Counted from the stretch's first letter, positions 1 through 10,055 are shown. The stretch is 64,000 bases of DNA from Notospermus geniculatus (GCA_002633025.1 NMRB01000182.1:234248-298247); one strand, 5' to 3'. The notes: generated by a model from the letters alone, not told the origin. Numbers and translations: made by a program.

Positions 1-384
1 TAGTTTGTCAGAGTGAAAATTGTCAACTACTGTGGAATGACCCAGTTAACGACAACACAAAACACTGGCGTTATTATTTCTGACGTACCGGTACAATGTA
101 AAAAATAGGCCTAACGTTAACGTTGTAGCGTTAGCGAGACGATCTCTTAACTCCCTATTGAAAAAACATCATTGTACGGCCCTGAAGAAAATATACCATA
201 AAACGTGAAGGAAGAAAATCCTCGGAATATAGGCCTAGGCCACTATTTCATGTGCAAAAACCTACTGGCAATCAACTAGAAACATCTCGGACTGTATTTA
301 AAAAGGGTGTTTAAGACTTAGACGCGTGTAACTTCGTCAAATGCATGGTGGAAGTGTGTACATTTAGTAAAGTTACGTCTAAAG

Positions 385-612
385 CTAGGAATCCACCATT
401 TGTTTTCAAGCTGATTTTGTGTTGCGACTTGCTTTGCAACTGGACACTCGATCGCCGTATTGGACTCGCTAGACGTGATTTCCGCCAATGGCGAAGATGC
501 GGTCAATTTCAGTCGGGGACCGGTATCAGTTCCTTGCGATCGTATTCAATCGCAGGAAGCAGGCCGGTTGCAAAACAAGTCGCAACGCAGAAAATCAGCA
601 GTGGATTCCTAG
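385..612. repeat. Inverted repeat of about 228 bp (MITE-like)
   Basis: The left arm starts CTAGGAATCCAC and contains GTTGCGACTTG; the reverse complement of the right arm starts CTAGGAATCCAC and also contains GTTGCGACTTG. Arms are roughly 50-60 bp with a few indels. No target duplication could be fixed. Probably an old palindromic element; short open frames on both strands come from these arms. Confidence 0.5.
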
Positions 613-1447
613 TCTTAATCGCGCGATGACCCTTTTTGAATACGGCCCTGTATTTTTGGCCAATTATGTCTACTTACCGTTTGTTGACCCGAGAGAGGAA
701 AACGGAGCGACGAGAAGAAATATCATTGAAATTATTCCACAACGCACAGTCATCCTGAATCGCATTAAAATAAAACCCTGCATAGAATTTTTGCGCACAA
801 AAGCTGCAACCAGGCGGGTCTCAGACGTCAAAATGTGGCTGTTGCTGGCGAAACATTCCCATCAGGCGGTTGACGATCAATTGCCAATTATACTTAGTTC
901 AAATGTGCCATTTGCATGGACTCTGCTCTATCGCCAATAGCTGGTGTGTTTCTATCCTATTATATTGATTCTCTCCCTTTTGGGTGTGACTTGTTGCCAA
1001 TCGACAATGATTTTCACAAACCTATTAGAATTTCTCTTCGGCCATATGTGCACACTTTGTTGTTAGCGTACGGACAACGACTGACAGCGCCGACTGATTG
1101 GCCGGCTCATGCCGTGTGAATTATTTAAACCTACAATGCAAAATAAAAAGATTATGAAAAATTTATGTCAGCCTCGTCACGAAGACAAACGAAACTGATG
1201 AAAACTAGATATATTGGTTTCGTTTTACCTCGGTAAATATGACTATCTATCTTCTATATTATAATTGACGGTGGCACTTACGTTCGACCGCTAATTCATC
1301 TGTGGTTTCTGATCGAAATGGCACCATTTTCACAGGGAATGTTGAGAACGATGTGGGGGTGGTCTTTAAGTGGGTGCTATTATATTTTTTACCCCTTAGC
1401 GAATAAAATGCATGAAGAAACTTCCAATGATTTACAATGCCCACTAC

Positions 1448-1500
1448 GCCTGTTTCCGCTGGCCACCGTTTAGATGGCGCTGCGTATGGGAACCAGGCTG
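1448..1500 (-). repeat. Fragment of the AGCCTGGTTCCC MITE family
   Basis: The segment contains GGCCACCG, AGATGGCGCTG and GGAACCAGGCT in the same arrangement as the terminal inverted repeat of the 384-bp MITE at 14651-15034. Only one end is seen, so this is a solo terminus or a badly decayed copy. Confidence 0.55.
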
Positions 1501-1572
1501 CAACAAGAAAAGGACATCGGAGCGATGTCAGTGGTTTCCGATGAGAAGCTTACTACTCTAGAGCTAGTTAAC

Positions 1573-2269
1573 TGTGACCTTGACCTCTGACCTTGAGAGG
1601 TATTGCGTAACTGGAACAGGGATCCTTGATTAAACCTATAGGGGATGGTTAATGCAGGCTTCTAATTAGTTTTCCCCTTGCATTTTTGAACTGTTTGACC
1701 TTGACCTCTGACCTTAAAGGTCATTGCATAATCTGAAAGGTCATCCTTGATAACCTAGGTGTTTGTGAAGGTTTTAGGCTTCCACCATCACCAGGTTCTG
1801 AAGTATCTCATGTTATCTGTGACGGTCGACTGTGACCTTGACCTCTGACCTTGAGAAGTATTGCGTAACTGGAACAGGCATCCTTGATTTAACTTATAGG
1901 AAGGAGATAGTTAATTCAGGCTTCTAATAAGTTTTCTCATGAAATTCTGAGTAGATTTGCACTTTAGAACTGTTTGACCTTGACCTTGACCTCTGACCTA
2001 CAAGGTCATTGTGTAATCTGTAAGCTCATCGTTCATAACCTAGGTGTAGGTGAAGATTTGGGGCTTCCACCATCACCAGGTTCTGACTTATCTTATCTGT
2101 GATGGTTGACTGTGACCTTGACATCTGACCTTGAGAAGTACTGTATTGTGTAACTGGAACAGAATCCTTGATTAAACCTATAGGGGATGGTTAATCCACG
2201 CTTCTGATTTGTTCTGTGCTGAAATTCCGATCAAGCAGATTTGCACTTTAGAACTGTTTGACCTTGACC
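1573..2269 (+). promoter_or_regulatory. Cluster of nuclear-receptor-type half-sites (TGACCTTGA)
   Basis: Each 258-280 bp unit carries two blocks such as TGACCTTGACCTCTGACC. TGACCTTGA is the reverse complement of TCAAGGTCA, the established extended half-site for ERR and NR5A (SF-1/FTZ-F1) receptors; successive AGGTCA copies also form DR0 and DR1 spacings. About nine exact copies lie here, and more continue at 8191-8235. Whether any protein binds is unknown; the pattern may simply be repeat sequence. Confidence 0.35.
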
Positions 2270-2504
2270 TGTCGGAATTGTAGAATGCAGCTGATTCATT
2301 AATTGTATAATTGACAAGTTAGTGAACCCTTGCTCCGCCCTCACCTGGTCAGCAGCCAATCATCTCCCTCTAACCTACCTGTAACCTTTGCTCTATAATT
2401 AGTTAGTATGAATAAACCAGTATAGTATCTGATCTAGTATCATCAACAACGTGTTCCTCTTCCTCCTTCATGCCTTTATCTCAAGAAAAGAACCTATAAC
2501 CACA
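2270..2504 (+). repeat. 5' LTR of BEL/Pao element
   Basis: 235 bp, begins TGTCGGAATTG and ends ATAACCACA. It is the same length as the 3' LTR and differs at four positions (about 1.7 percent). An AATAAA hexamer lies inside the TATGAATAAACCAG segment and may serve as the polyadenylation signal. Confidence 0.95.
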
Positions 2505-2508
2505 TTTT

Positions 2509-2522
2509 TGGTGCCGTGACCA
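2509..2522 (+). other. Primer-binding site of BEL/Pao element
   Basis: TGGTGCCGTGACC begins four bases after the 5' LTR. TGG is the complement of the tRNA CCA end, as expected for reverse-transcription priming. I did not assign the tRNA. Confidence 0.7.
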
Positions 2523-2538
2523 GAGGATTTTAGCCAAG

Positions 2539-3633
2539 ATGCCAGAAAACGAAGAGGAACAAGCCGCCATTAAACGCCTTATTTACCAACGTGGTGCGCA
2601 TCGTGCACAATTCACGAAACTTTTCAACAAAGCTAAGGACTATACTGCATTGGATGGAGCCACGCCTGAGGATTACGATAGACTGAGTGAAATCATTGTT
2701 TTAATGAAGGAAAAGTTGAAGACGATCCAATCGCTAGATTCAAGCTTAGAGGAAAAGGCCGCCCTGGAAGATCTGGAACAAACGATAACAGACGCGGATG
2801 ATTATCACACGAAGTCCAGGGAGGATCTTATTGTTATAGAGAAGTTCTATGAAAGACGGAGCAAGCCAGCCGAGACCAAGATCGATCCTCCTGCCACACC
2901 AACCACTGCGTCATCAGGTATGTCTGCATCGTTCGCCACCACACCCACCACGCCCATGATTACACCAGTAACGTCAGTTTCGCCAGGGTTGCCCACTGAT
3001 ACTACTACCCATGCCGCAATGTCAAGCCCTGTGATGTCACCAGCCTCTACCCCTGCCACCACCGTGCCAACGCCAGTTACCACGCCTAATACGTCGCCAT
3101 CCACGCCCACGCCACCATCAACTACGTCACGAACTACGAAGGTGAATTACAAGTTGCCAAAGCTCGAAATCTCTCGTTTCGATGGTAACGTTCTAGACTG
3201 GCCCACGTTAAACGACGATTTCAAGTCCGCAGTGGACAATAACCCAGGCCTTTCCAAGATCGAACGCTTCCAGTATCTCAGGTCACAGTTGGATGGAGAC
3301 GCCTACGCTGCTATCAAAGGATTACCACTCACAGAAGAAAATTACGATCATGCTCGAGAACTGCTGCAGGAAAGATATGGACAGCCACACAAAATTGTCA
3401 ACACATTCATGAAAGCTCTATGGGAGCTGCCCCACCGATCGGGTGAGGTGTCAAGTCTGCGATCATTTAGTGATAAGATCGAGACTTACGTCAGAGGACT
3501 GAAATCGTTGAATCAAGATGAGAGCAGTTACGGGCAATTGCTCGTGCCCATGATTCTAGACAGGTTGCCAACGGGCATACGCCAGCAGCTAGCAAGGACA
3601 CACGGAACGACGGAGTGGACCTGCCCCGAATAA
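2539..3633 (+). CDS. BEL/Pao Gag N-terminal part (DUF1759)
   Basis: 364 codons from the first ATG downstream of the primer-binding site. Residues 1-120 are charged and probably helical; residues 120-200 are a Thr/Pro/Ser linker; residues about 200-350 match the DUF1759 gag domain (landmarks LPKLEISRFDG and FQYLRSQLDGDA). The TAA at 3631-3633 falls inside the domain, and the same frame resumes at once and stays open to 7683, so this reads as a nonsense mutation in one gag-pol frame. Programmed readthrough is possible but less likely within a structured domain. Confidence 0.9.
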   Translation: MPENEEEQAAIKRLIYQRGAHRAQFTKLFNKAKDYTALDGATPEDYDRLSEIIVLMKEKLKTIQSLDSSLEEKAALEDLEQTITDADDYHTKSREDLIVIEKFYERRSKPAETKIDPPATPTTASSGMSASFATTPTTPMITPVTSVSPGLPTDTTTHAAMSSPVMSPASTPATTVPTPVTTPNTSPSTPTPPSTTSRTTKVNYKLPKLEISRFDGNVLDWPTLNDDFKSAVDNNPGLSKIERFQYLRSQLDGDAYAAIKGLPLTEENYDHARELLQERYGQPHKIVNTFMKALWELPHRSGEVSSLRSFSDKIETYVRGLKSLNQDESSYGQLLVPMILDRLPTGIRQQLARTHGTTEWTCPE

Positions 3634-6600
3634 CGTGACGCACTACGGAAGGAGATAGAAATTCAGTCAGAAGGAATGAACGAGGATCTAACCATGCCGG
3701 ATACGGAATCTCGTCCGAGTGCCACAGCTTTTCACACACGTACGCACACCCATCAAAAATTCAAGAAACCAACGCAAACGCCCGCCAAAGCCACTTGTGT
3801 TTTCTGCAAGAAAAGTCATAGTCCGCAGGATTGCGAAATAGTCAAGGACATGAACAAGCGATACGAAATCATCAAACGCGAATCATTGTGCTTTAATTGT
3901 TTCGGGCCTCATCGCGTTGGCTCATGCCGTTCTAGATTCACATGCAGGAAGTGCCGTAGAAAACACCACACCGCATTATGCCGCGCTTTGTCTGAAAATT
4001 CGATGGAGAATTCTGCCAGTCATGCGGAAGGTGGATCAAAACCGAAAACCGAACCTGTTACATCACCAGTTGAACATGCTAATCTCGCCAGCGCAAATGG
4101 AAGTAACACACCCATTCATGAACCAGGTCCAGTTCTTCTAAAAACAGCTGTTGCTGACATAACCGACAAGAGAGGATGTAAACCACAACGTGTCACTGTT
4201 CTCTTTGATGAGGGAGCAACTCGATCTTTCATTACCAAGAACGTAGCCGATAAACTCCAGCTCAAGCCCACCCGCACGGAAATCATTGACCTAGCAGTGT
4301 TTGGAGAGACCAAGAACAATCCACGCCCCTTTGATATAGTTACCATTGACGTGCTCGGAACATCTGGCCAGAAAATTGATGTGAATGCCATCGTGGTTCC
4401 AAAGATTTCAACACCCGTGAGAAACCTCATCTCTAGGGACTTATCTTCTCTGCCACATCTGAGGAACCTGCAACTCGCTCACCCACCCTCTAATGCAAAT
4501 CACTTCCAGATTTCGCTGCTCATTGGTGCTGACCATTACTGGGACTTTGTTGGAGATAACGTTATCAGGGGTCCAGGCCCCACCGCTGTTTCTTCGAAGC
4601 TGGGCTACCTTTTGTCTGGGCCAACATGTGCGAATGATTACCAACCCAGAGTATCTGCTTTCTGTGTGATGTTGCGACCCCCATCAGAGGACCCCCTCAC
4701 CCGCTTCTGGAGCCTCGAATCCATTGGTATCGCAGACGATACCCAGACATCCAAGGAGTCATCCGATCTTGAGAACTTCCGCAGTTACATCGAAAAAGGT
4801 GATAAGGGATACGTTGCTAAGCTGCCCTGGAAGACTGATCATCCCCCACTGCCAACTAACTATGAAGTAACCGTTCAACGAACCCGCAACTTGGTGAGAA
4901 AGTTACCTGAAGAGACCAGACAGGTCTACCACAGAATCATCACTGAACAGGAAGCTCGAGGATTTATTGAAAAGGCACCCCACGAAGTTGTAACTCGAGG
5001 CCACTACTTGCCACATAGACCTGTAAAGAAAGACTCGATAACCACAGCCATTCGTATTGTCTACGATTGCAGCGCAAAGCCATCACAACAGGAACCAAGC
5101 CTGAATGACTGCCTGGAGAATGGCCCGCCCCTACTAAATGAACTTCTAGGAATACTAATCAGATTTCGTCTGCACAACGTAGCCTTCGCCAGCGATATCG
5201 AGAAAGCTTTTCTCAACATTGAACTCCACCACTCAGATCGCGACTTCACGAAGTTTTTGTGGCTCTCTGATCCCCAGGACCCTGAAAGTGACTTCATTGT
5301 GTACCGCTTCAGCTCAGTGCTGTTTGGCTCAGTTTCCAGCCCCGCACTCCTTAACGCCGTGATTCGAACCCACCTGGAGGACAACACAGGTGATGTTGCT
5401 CAAGACCTCAAAGATAACATTTATGTGGACAATGTTGGTTCAGGAGCGCTATCGTCAGAAGATGCTGTTTCTTATTACAACAAAGCAAATGAGTTGATGG
5501 ACGCCGCAGGATTTAAACTTCGCTCATGGGCATCGAATGATGCAACGTTACGTCAGAAAGCTGAAACAGATGGAGTAGCTGACCCAGCCGAAACCGTCGG
5601 TCTTCTTGGACTGAAATGGAATACCACGACGGATGCAATCGGATTCAAGAAGTTAGATTTGGAAACGAAAGATAGTAGTCACGTGATCACAAAGCGCGAG
5701 GTTGTCAAGCGTGCTGCATCCGTTTATGACCCACTTGGACTTCTAGCACCAGTAATGATTCGCGCCAAAATCTTCATTCAAGAATTGTGGAAAAGTAAAC
5801 TGTATTGGGATGATCCATTACCGGAGAAGTTAGCGACCACATGGAGCGAGACTGACACAGAACTTTCGAAAGCCACCGAAATTACCTTTCCGAGGCAATA
5901 CATGCCGAATGCAGACCCACACGATGATACCTATGAGTTGCACTGTTTCGCCGACGCCAGTTTGAAGGGCTATGGAGCCGCCGTCTATATCAAGGGGAAC
6001 TCTGGAATCGCATTGGTCATGACCAAATCACGTGTTGCACCTGTCAAGGAATTAACCTTACCACGACTTGAGCTCATGGCCGCCACTCTTGGTGCCCGAT
6101 TGTCGAAATTTGTCAAGGATCAACTACATGTCAAAGTGCAGAAAGCCGTGCTCTGGTCAGCATGGTCAGATAGCCAGATTGTGTTGAGCTGGATATCTAG
6201 TAAGAAACATCTTCCAGTCTTCGTCAGAAACCGCGTTGCTGAAATCAGGACATTTCCATTCGAAGAGTACAAATATTGCCCAACTGATCACAATCCCGCC
6301 GACCTGCTCACACGTGGCATCAGCAGTGACAAGTTACAACGTTCCCTATTGTGGTGGACAGGACCTGAATGGCTGGCCCAGGGTGACTGGGACGTTGACG
6401 TACTAAGCACACCTGTTCTACTGCAACACACTGATGATGAGACCCAGGACACGCCAGATGAAGCCATACCGCAGAAAACGGAACAACCATCGCAGGATCA
6501 AGTGAATGAAGTCCACATTGATAGAGACATTGATACCAATCGCTTCAGCAGTTTACCTAAGCTGTTGAGAGTAACTGCGCATGTACTCAAATTCATTGCC

Positions 6601-7683
6601 ATCATGAGGAAACAACGACAACGCTCCGATATTTCCGCTCAAGACATAAGAAATGCCGAAATCCGGATAAAGTCTGTGCAATCGCGCGCATTCCCAGAGG
6701 AACTAGACTGTTTACGCAAAAACTCCGTGAAAAGGCCCTTAGTCAGACAACTTCGCCTCCTTTTGGACGAGTCAGGAGTCATACGTGTCGGTGGACGAAT
6801 CCACAATGCACCACTTAGCTATGAAGCCAAGTTTCCCGCCTTGCTGCCAAGGTCACATGACCTTACCTCTCTAATGATCAGACATGCTCATACACAAGTA
6901 CTACATTCAGGAATGCAAGCAACAGTGACTCACATTCGACAGTCATATTGGATACCTCGAATTCGTGCTGCCGTGAACTCAGTACTCCGCACCTGTGTGC
7001 CATGCCGAAAGTTGACATGTAAACCCTACCCGTTACCTGTGTCTCCGCCACTGCCAGCATGTAGAGTTCAGGAAGCACCAGCATTCTCTGTAACAGGAGT
7101 CGACTTCACTGGTCATCTTTACGTCATTACACGTGCCAATCAGCAGACTACAGAAAGTAAAGCATACATCTGTTTGTTTACATGTGCCGTCACCCGCGCC
7201 ATTCACTTGGAAGTAGTGACCAATTTATCAACCACCTCCTTTCTCAACGCGTTTCGCAGATTCGCAGCACGACGATTACTTCCATCGAAAATGATATCAG
7301 ATAATGCAACTACGTACATCTCGGCTGCGGAGGAATTAAAGGAACTTTTGAACTCGCACGAAATAAAGGACTACATGCGGAATCACCGTGTCGAATGGAC
7401 ATTCATACCAAAACGTGCGCCTTGGTTTGGAGGTTTTTGGGAAAGACTCATTGGTCTTACCAAACTGACCCTAAAGAAAGTGTTAGGACGCGCACGAATC
7501 ACACTTGAGGAACTTTCTACTCTCGTCACAGACTATGCCATCATGCAATCTCCATTTAGATTTGTTTTGACTGCGATCATTAGTATTAGTGTACTCAGAC
7601 AGTATAATTGGTTTGAGGTCAGACCATCAGGTCAGACGTGTTTACCTTCTTCCGAATTATGTAATCTTAGAGTGGAAGAGTGA
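3634..7683 (+). CDS. BEL/Pao Gag-Pol polyprotein, C-terminally truncated
   Basis: Same frame as the gag ORF; the first ATG after the stop is at 3676. In order: three CCHC-type knuckles (CVFCKKSHSPQDC, CFNCFGPHRVGSC, CRKCRRKHHTALC); a DUF1758-type aspartic protease with LFDEGATRSF; RT with DIEKAFLNI (motif A) and IYVDN (motif C); RNase H with TDHNPADLLTRG; integrase HHCC finger ending CVPC; integrase core with GVDFTG, SDNATTY and the GGFWERLIG glutamate. After LEELSTLVTD the expected DUF5641-type tail is absent and about 50 unrelated residues follow. Unusual residues: DEG where D-S/T-G is usual in the protease, and YVDN instead of YVDD in RT (I believe YVDN also occurs in other invertebrate BEL elements). 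Confidence 0.9.
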   Translation, partial: RDALRKEIEIQSEGMNEDLTMPDTESRPSATAFHTRTHTHQKFKKPTQTPAKATCVFCKKSHSPQDCEIVKDMNKRYEIIKRESLCFNCFGPHRVGSCRSRFTCRKCRRKHHTALCRALSENSMENSASHAEGGSKPKTEPVTSPVEHANLASANGSNTPIHEPGPVLLKTAVADITDKRGCKPQRVTVLFDEGATRSFITKNVADKLQLKPTRTEIIDLAVFGETKNNPRPFDIVTIDVLGTSGQKIDVNAIVVPKISTPVRNLISRDLSSLPHLRNLQLAHPPSNANHFQISLLIGADHYWDFVGDNVIRGPGPTAVSSKLGYLLSGPTCANDYQPRVSAFCVMLRPPSEDPLTRFWSLESIGIADDTQTSKESSDLENFRSYIEKGDKGYVAKLPWKTDHPPLPTNYEVTVQRTRNLVRKLPEETRQVYHRIITEQEARGFIEKAPHEVVTRGHYLPHRPVKKDSITTAIRIVYDCSAKPSQQEPSLNDCLENGPPLLNELLGILIRFRLHNVAFASDIEKAFLNIELHHSDRDFTKFLWLSDPQDPESDFIVYRFSSVLFGSVSSPALLNAVIRTHLEDNTGDVAQDLKDNIYVDNVGSGALSSEDAVSYYNKANELMDAAGFKLRSWASNDATLRQKAETDGVADPAETVGLLGLKWNTTTDAIGFKKLDLETKDSSHVITKREVVKRAASVYDPLGLLAPVMIRAKIFIQELWKSKLYWDDPLPEKLATTWSETDTELSKATEITFPRQYMPNADPHDDTYELHCFADASLKGYGAAVYIKGNSGIALVMTKSRVAPVKELTLPRLELMAATLGARLSKFVKDQLHVKVQKAVLWSAWSDSQIVLSWISSKKHLPVFVRNRVAEIRTFPFEEYKYCPTDHNPADLLTRGISSDKLQRSLLWWTGPEWLAQGDWDVDVLSTPVLLQHTDDETQDTPDEAIPQKTEQPSQDQVNEVHIDRDIDTNRFSSLPKLLRVTAHVLKFIAIMRKQRQRSDISAQDIRNAEIRIKSVQSRAFPEELDCLRKNSVKRPLVRQLRLLLDESGVIRVGGRIHNAPLSYEAKFPALLPRSHDLTSLMIRHAHTQVLHSGMQATVTHIRQSYWIPRIRAAVNSVLRTCVPCRKLTCKPYPLPVSPPLPACRVQEAPAFSVTGVDFTGHLYVITRANQQTTESKAYICLFTCAVTRAIHLEVVTNLSTTSFLNAFRRFAARRLLPSKMISDNATTYISAAEELKELLNSHEIKDYMRNHRVEWTFIPKRAPWFGGFWERLIGLTKLTLKKVLGRARITLEELSTLVTDYAIMQSPFRFVLTAIISISVLRQYNWFEVRPSGQTCLPSSELCNLRVEE

Positions 7684-7943
7684 GTCAGCTTAGTGCTGGA
7701 TGTATCAGCATATGTTTACATTTATTATGCAGTAGCCTATTAATATCTGTGTACTCAAGTGTTTAATTACCTTCTTTATTTTTAGCACTTTAGCATCTTT
7801 GTATCTAGTTTGACCCATTCATTTCTTGTTGTATTATGATGATGTTTTTGTTGAGTTTATGATTGAACTGCCACACACAACGCAATGACGACTATATGAT
7901 TATCTATGAGTAAATACTTGAACTCTGTGTCTTAAACATCTCT

Positions 7944-7955
7944 CGGGCGGGAGAA
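7944..7955 (+). other. Polypurine tract of BEL/Pao element
   Basis: The purine-rich CGGGCGGGAGAA stretch ends directly at the 3' LTR, the standard place for plus-strand priming. The 260 bp between the end of Pol (7683) and this tract are AT-rich and non-coding. Confidence 0.75.
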
Positions 7956-8190
7956 TGTCGGAATTGTAGAATGCAGCTGATTCATTAATTGTATAATTGA
8001 CAAGTTAGTGAACCCTTGCTCCGCCCTCACCTGGTCAGCAACCAATCATCTCTCTGTAACCTACCCGTAACCTTTGCTCTATAATTAGTTAGTATGAATA
8101 AACCAGTATAGTATCTGATCTAGTATCATCAACAACGTGTTCCTCTTCCTCCTTCATGCCTTTATCTCAAGAAAAGAACCTATAACCACA
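7956..8190 (+). repeat. 3' LTR of BEL/Pao element
   Basis: 235 bp, begins TGTCGGAATTG and ends ATAACCACA, followed at once by the TGACC duplication and by the continuation of the TGACCTTGA repeat. Confidence 0.95.
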
Positions 8191-8518
8191 TGACCTTGAC
8201 CTCTGACCTTGACCTCTGACCTTCAAGGTCATTGCGTAATCTGAAAGCTCATCCTTGATAACCTAGGTGTAGGTGAAGGTTTTAGACCTCTACCACTCAC
8301 CAGATTCTGATTTATCTCATGCTATCAAATTTGAATATCAAATCTCGCCATGATATCAGCAAATATCACGCGACCGAGCAGGTGCAAACTGAAAATTTCA
8401 GTTGCAATAACATCCTTGGATGAGCTATGATGTTGTGATACCAGTTTGAAGTCGCTTACTGTGGCAGGTCTCCCGATATGTCAAAATATCAAATTTGATA
8501 TATCAATATCATTATGAT

Positions 8519-8751
8519 AATAAACAAGAAGTCAATCTCCAGAATTCACGAATTTTCGACCACAACCGGGGTCTTTTTCAAGTGGAACTTTACAATCTGA
8601 AACTCTAGAAAAGAGTCTTTTCTAGAGTTTCAGATTGTAAAGTTCCACTTGAAAAAGACCCCGGTTGGGGTCGAAAATTCGTGAATTCTGGAGATTGACT
8701 TCTTGTTTATTATCATTTATTGTGTCAATTTTGTGCTTTTTGTACCTTGGG
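8519..8751 (+). mobile_element. Short Penelope-type non-autonomous element with inverted arms
   Basis: Flanked by a perfect 16-bp duplication TCAATATCATTATGAT (8503-8518 and 8752-8767); the uninterrupted repeat copy near 37.3 kb carries this site once in slightly diverged form. Inside are two head-to-head arms of about 95 bp with AGACCCCGGTTGGGGTCGAAAA, followed by a tail ending TTTTGTGCTTTTTGTACC. The arms fold like a hammerhead ribozyme (stem II GACCCC/GGGGTC, then GAAA, then a short stem III), but the CUGANGA core is degenerate here (CTTGAAAAAGA). Tail and arms match the elements at 31930, 57650 and 62590. Confidence 0.8.
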
Positions 8752-9087
8752 TCAATATCATTATGATGCTGACCCTGGAGAATAAATTTGTTGATTCCAG
8801 TATCTTGCCAATGGCCATAGACATAGGGAAGGAACTTGTTACTAGTGCTCTACCTGGCCTCGGGGACAAGTTATTCAAGAAACAAAATTGTGACAGACAA
8901 AATCTCAACTTTTGATATATCAATTTCATCATGAACCAGGTATCGGAGACCCGAAATTTTCATTTCATTTTGTAGCTTAGGTCATGTTACCTAGGGTAGG
9001 TCACATTTCCTGATCTGTAGCTCTTGCAGGAACAAAGTTATAGGTGTGACAGACTGAACAGACAGACAGATACCATGACCAAACACA

Positions 9088-9117
9088 ATATGGTTTCCGA
9101 TCTTGAGATCGGAAACC
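9088..9117. repeat. 30-bp palindrome at the end of the dispersed repeat
   Basis: ATGGTTTCCGATCTT is followed at once by its inverse GAGATCGGAAACCAT. The counterpart in the reverse copy is at 36884-36912. It marks the shared right border of the repeat family and could form a strong hairpin. Confidence 0.75.
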
Positions 9118-9388
9118 ATAATGACCATGCACCAATATTTTCTCCAACCATGCAGGGTGATTAGAAAACAGGAACTTCTGTTCAACACATAAAACTGCTG
9201 CCATCTGCTTCCCATCGGCCTTGACGCAAGGTGCTGCCACCTTGCGGAGCATTCAATTGTCTTGCGCCGAACGCCACGTCATTTTTTTTTCTGTATATAA
9301 GGAATTTGGCTTTTGGGACGCCTGCAGGATTAATGACGTTATTTCCAGCACCACCATTGACAAAATTGGCCAGTATTGTTTCCTGAAC

Positions 9389-9550
9389 TGTGACAGGGAT
9401 CAACGTCCCGCGAAAACCAAAGTCCAGTCAGTCCGATTGTTCAGCGAGGGATTAGAATATGTGGCTATAGTGATCATGACCATTCGAATATAATCTTACA
9501 ATAGCGGCCTTTGTTTGGCGGACTTGCGTTCGTGTTTATTCCTCTCACAT
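9389..9550. repeat. Decayed MITE of the GTGACAGGAATCAA family
   Basis: GTGACAGGGATCAACGTCCC, AAAGTCCAGTC, TTGTTCAGCGAGGGA and TTTGGCGGACTTGC occur in the same order as in the copies at 19732-19876 and 38589-39031. The right terminus is eroded (TTTATTCCTCTCACA). Confidence 0.6.
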
Positions 9551-9635
9551 TTGTTTTACATTTTCTGCACATGCGTATCTTCCCAAAGTGCTGACCCGAA
9601 CGTACATGTATTGACCGCGAGACGGAGCGTGTATC

Positions 9636-9675
9636 ACACACACCCGAACCATCTCTCCATGGTTCGGGTGTGTGT
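9636..9675. repeat. Hairpin, 16-bp arms
   Basis: CACACACCCGAACCAT and ATGGTTCGGGTGTGTG are separated by six bases. Nothing else about it is recognisable. The flanking 9.2-10.0 kb otherwise shows no gene. Confidence 0.7.
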
Positions 9676-10055
9676 GCATTCGAGAACTTGAGCAGAACGT
9701 ACCTCATACTTAGTATGCCAACCCACTGTATCGACGCTGCAATTAGATCCACACACAGGCCTACGCCTACTCATATCTCTAAGCCGCCCTAAACCTAAAC
9801 CAACACTGGTTCCGATTCCTCTGGATTATTATGGATCCCCATCGCTAAGATCGGGAACCATATTGTTTTTGTTTACCAAACGAAGACGCTAGATGGCGCT
9901 CGACACCTCTGCAAGAAATTGTAAAAATCGGGTAAAACTTCCCTGTTTGTCAACAAACTTATATCTGTTTTGCAAAAGTTCTATTCGTTTTTGAATAACG
10001 CACACATTTTGCCTAAAATAATCAGATTTTGTACGTTTTGTACTTATGCTTTAAC

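Larger units (their letters stand above)
1..1549. other. Intergenic DNA without a recognisable gene
   Basis: Open frames here (longest about 150 codons at 488-940 on the plus strand) match no family I recognise and run through an inverted repeat, so I do not call a gene. The stretch contains the inverted repeat at 385-612 and a fragment of a MITE end at 1448-1500, listed separately. Confidence 0.6.
2270..8190 (+). mobile_element. BEL/Pao LTR retrotransposon, defective
   Basis: A 5921-bp element bounded by 235-bp LTRs (TG...CA) and flanked by the perfect 5-bp duplication TGACC (2265-2269 and 8191-8195), which fits BEL/Pao. The LTRs differ at only four positions that I can see, so the insertion is young. 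Order: LTR, primer-binding site, gag with DUF1759, zinc knuckles, protease, RT, RNase H, integrase, polypurine tract, LTR, which is the canonical BEL order. It is broken by an in-frame TAA in gag (3631-3633), and the part of Pol after the integrase core is missing, so this copy probably cannot move on its own. Confidence 0.95.
1550..9117 (+). repeat. Dispersed 1.4-1.5 kb repeat, plus copy, interrupted twice
   Basis: Segments 1550-2269, 8191-8518 and 8768-9117 together match, in reverse complement, the uninterrupted stretch 36884-38350. The left part consists of about three units of 258-280 bp starting TGTGACCTTGACC (near 1573, 1831 and 2111); the right part is unique and ends in a 30-bp perfect palindrome. 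A BEL/Pao element (2270-8190) and a short Penelope-type element (8519-8751) split this copy; taking them out restores alignment with the other copy. No coding capacity is seen. The transposition mechanism is unknown; a terminal hairpin recalls Helitrons, but no CTRR end follows it. Confidence 0.8.

Noticed and set aside
488-940. 150-codon ORF
   Set aside because: No recognisable domain, overlaps an inverted repeat, no splice or neighbour support.
2847-3110. Val/Gly-rich ORF on the minus strand
   Set aside because: Antisense shadow of the Thr/Pro linker in BEL gag.
8640-8700. Active hammerhead ribozyme in the 8519-8751 element
   Set aside because: The CUGANGA core is degenerate (CTTGAAAAAGA); only stems II and III are kept, so I call it a decayed relative.
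9088-9117. Helitron 3' end
   Set aside because: The palindrome is suggestive, but no CTRR end and no 5' TC boundary could be shown, and the other copy has a different flank.
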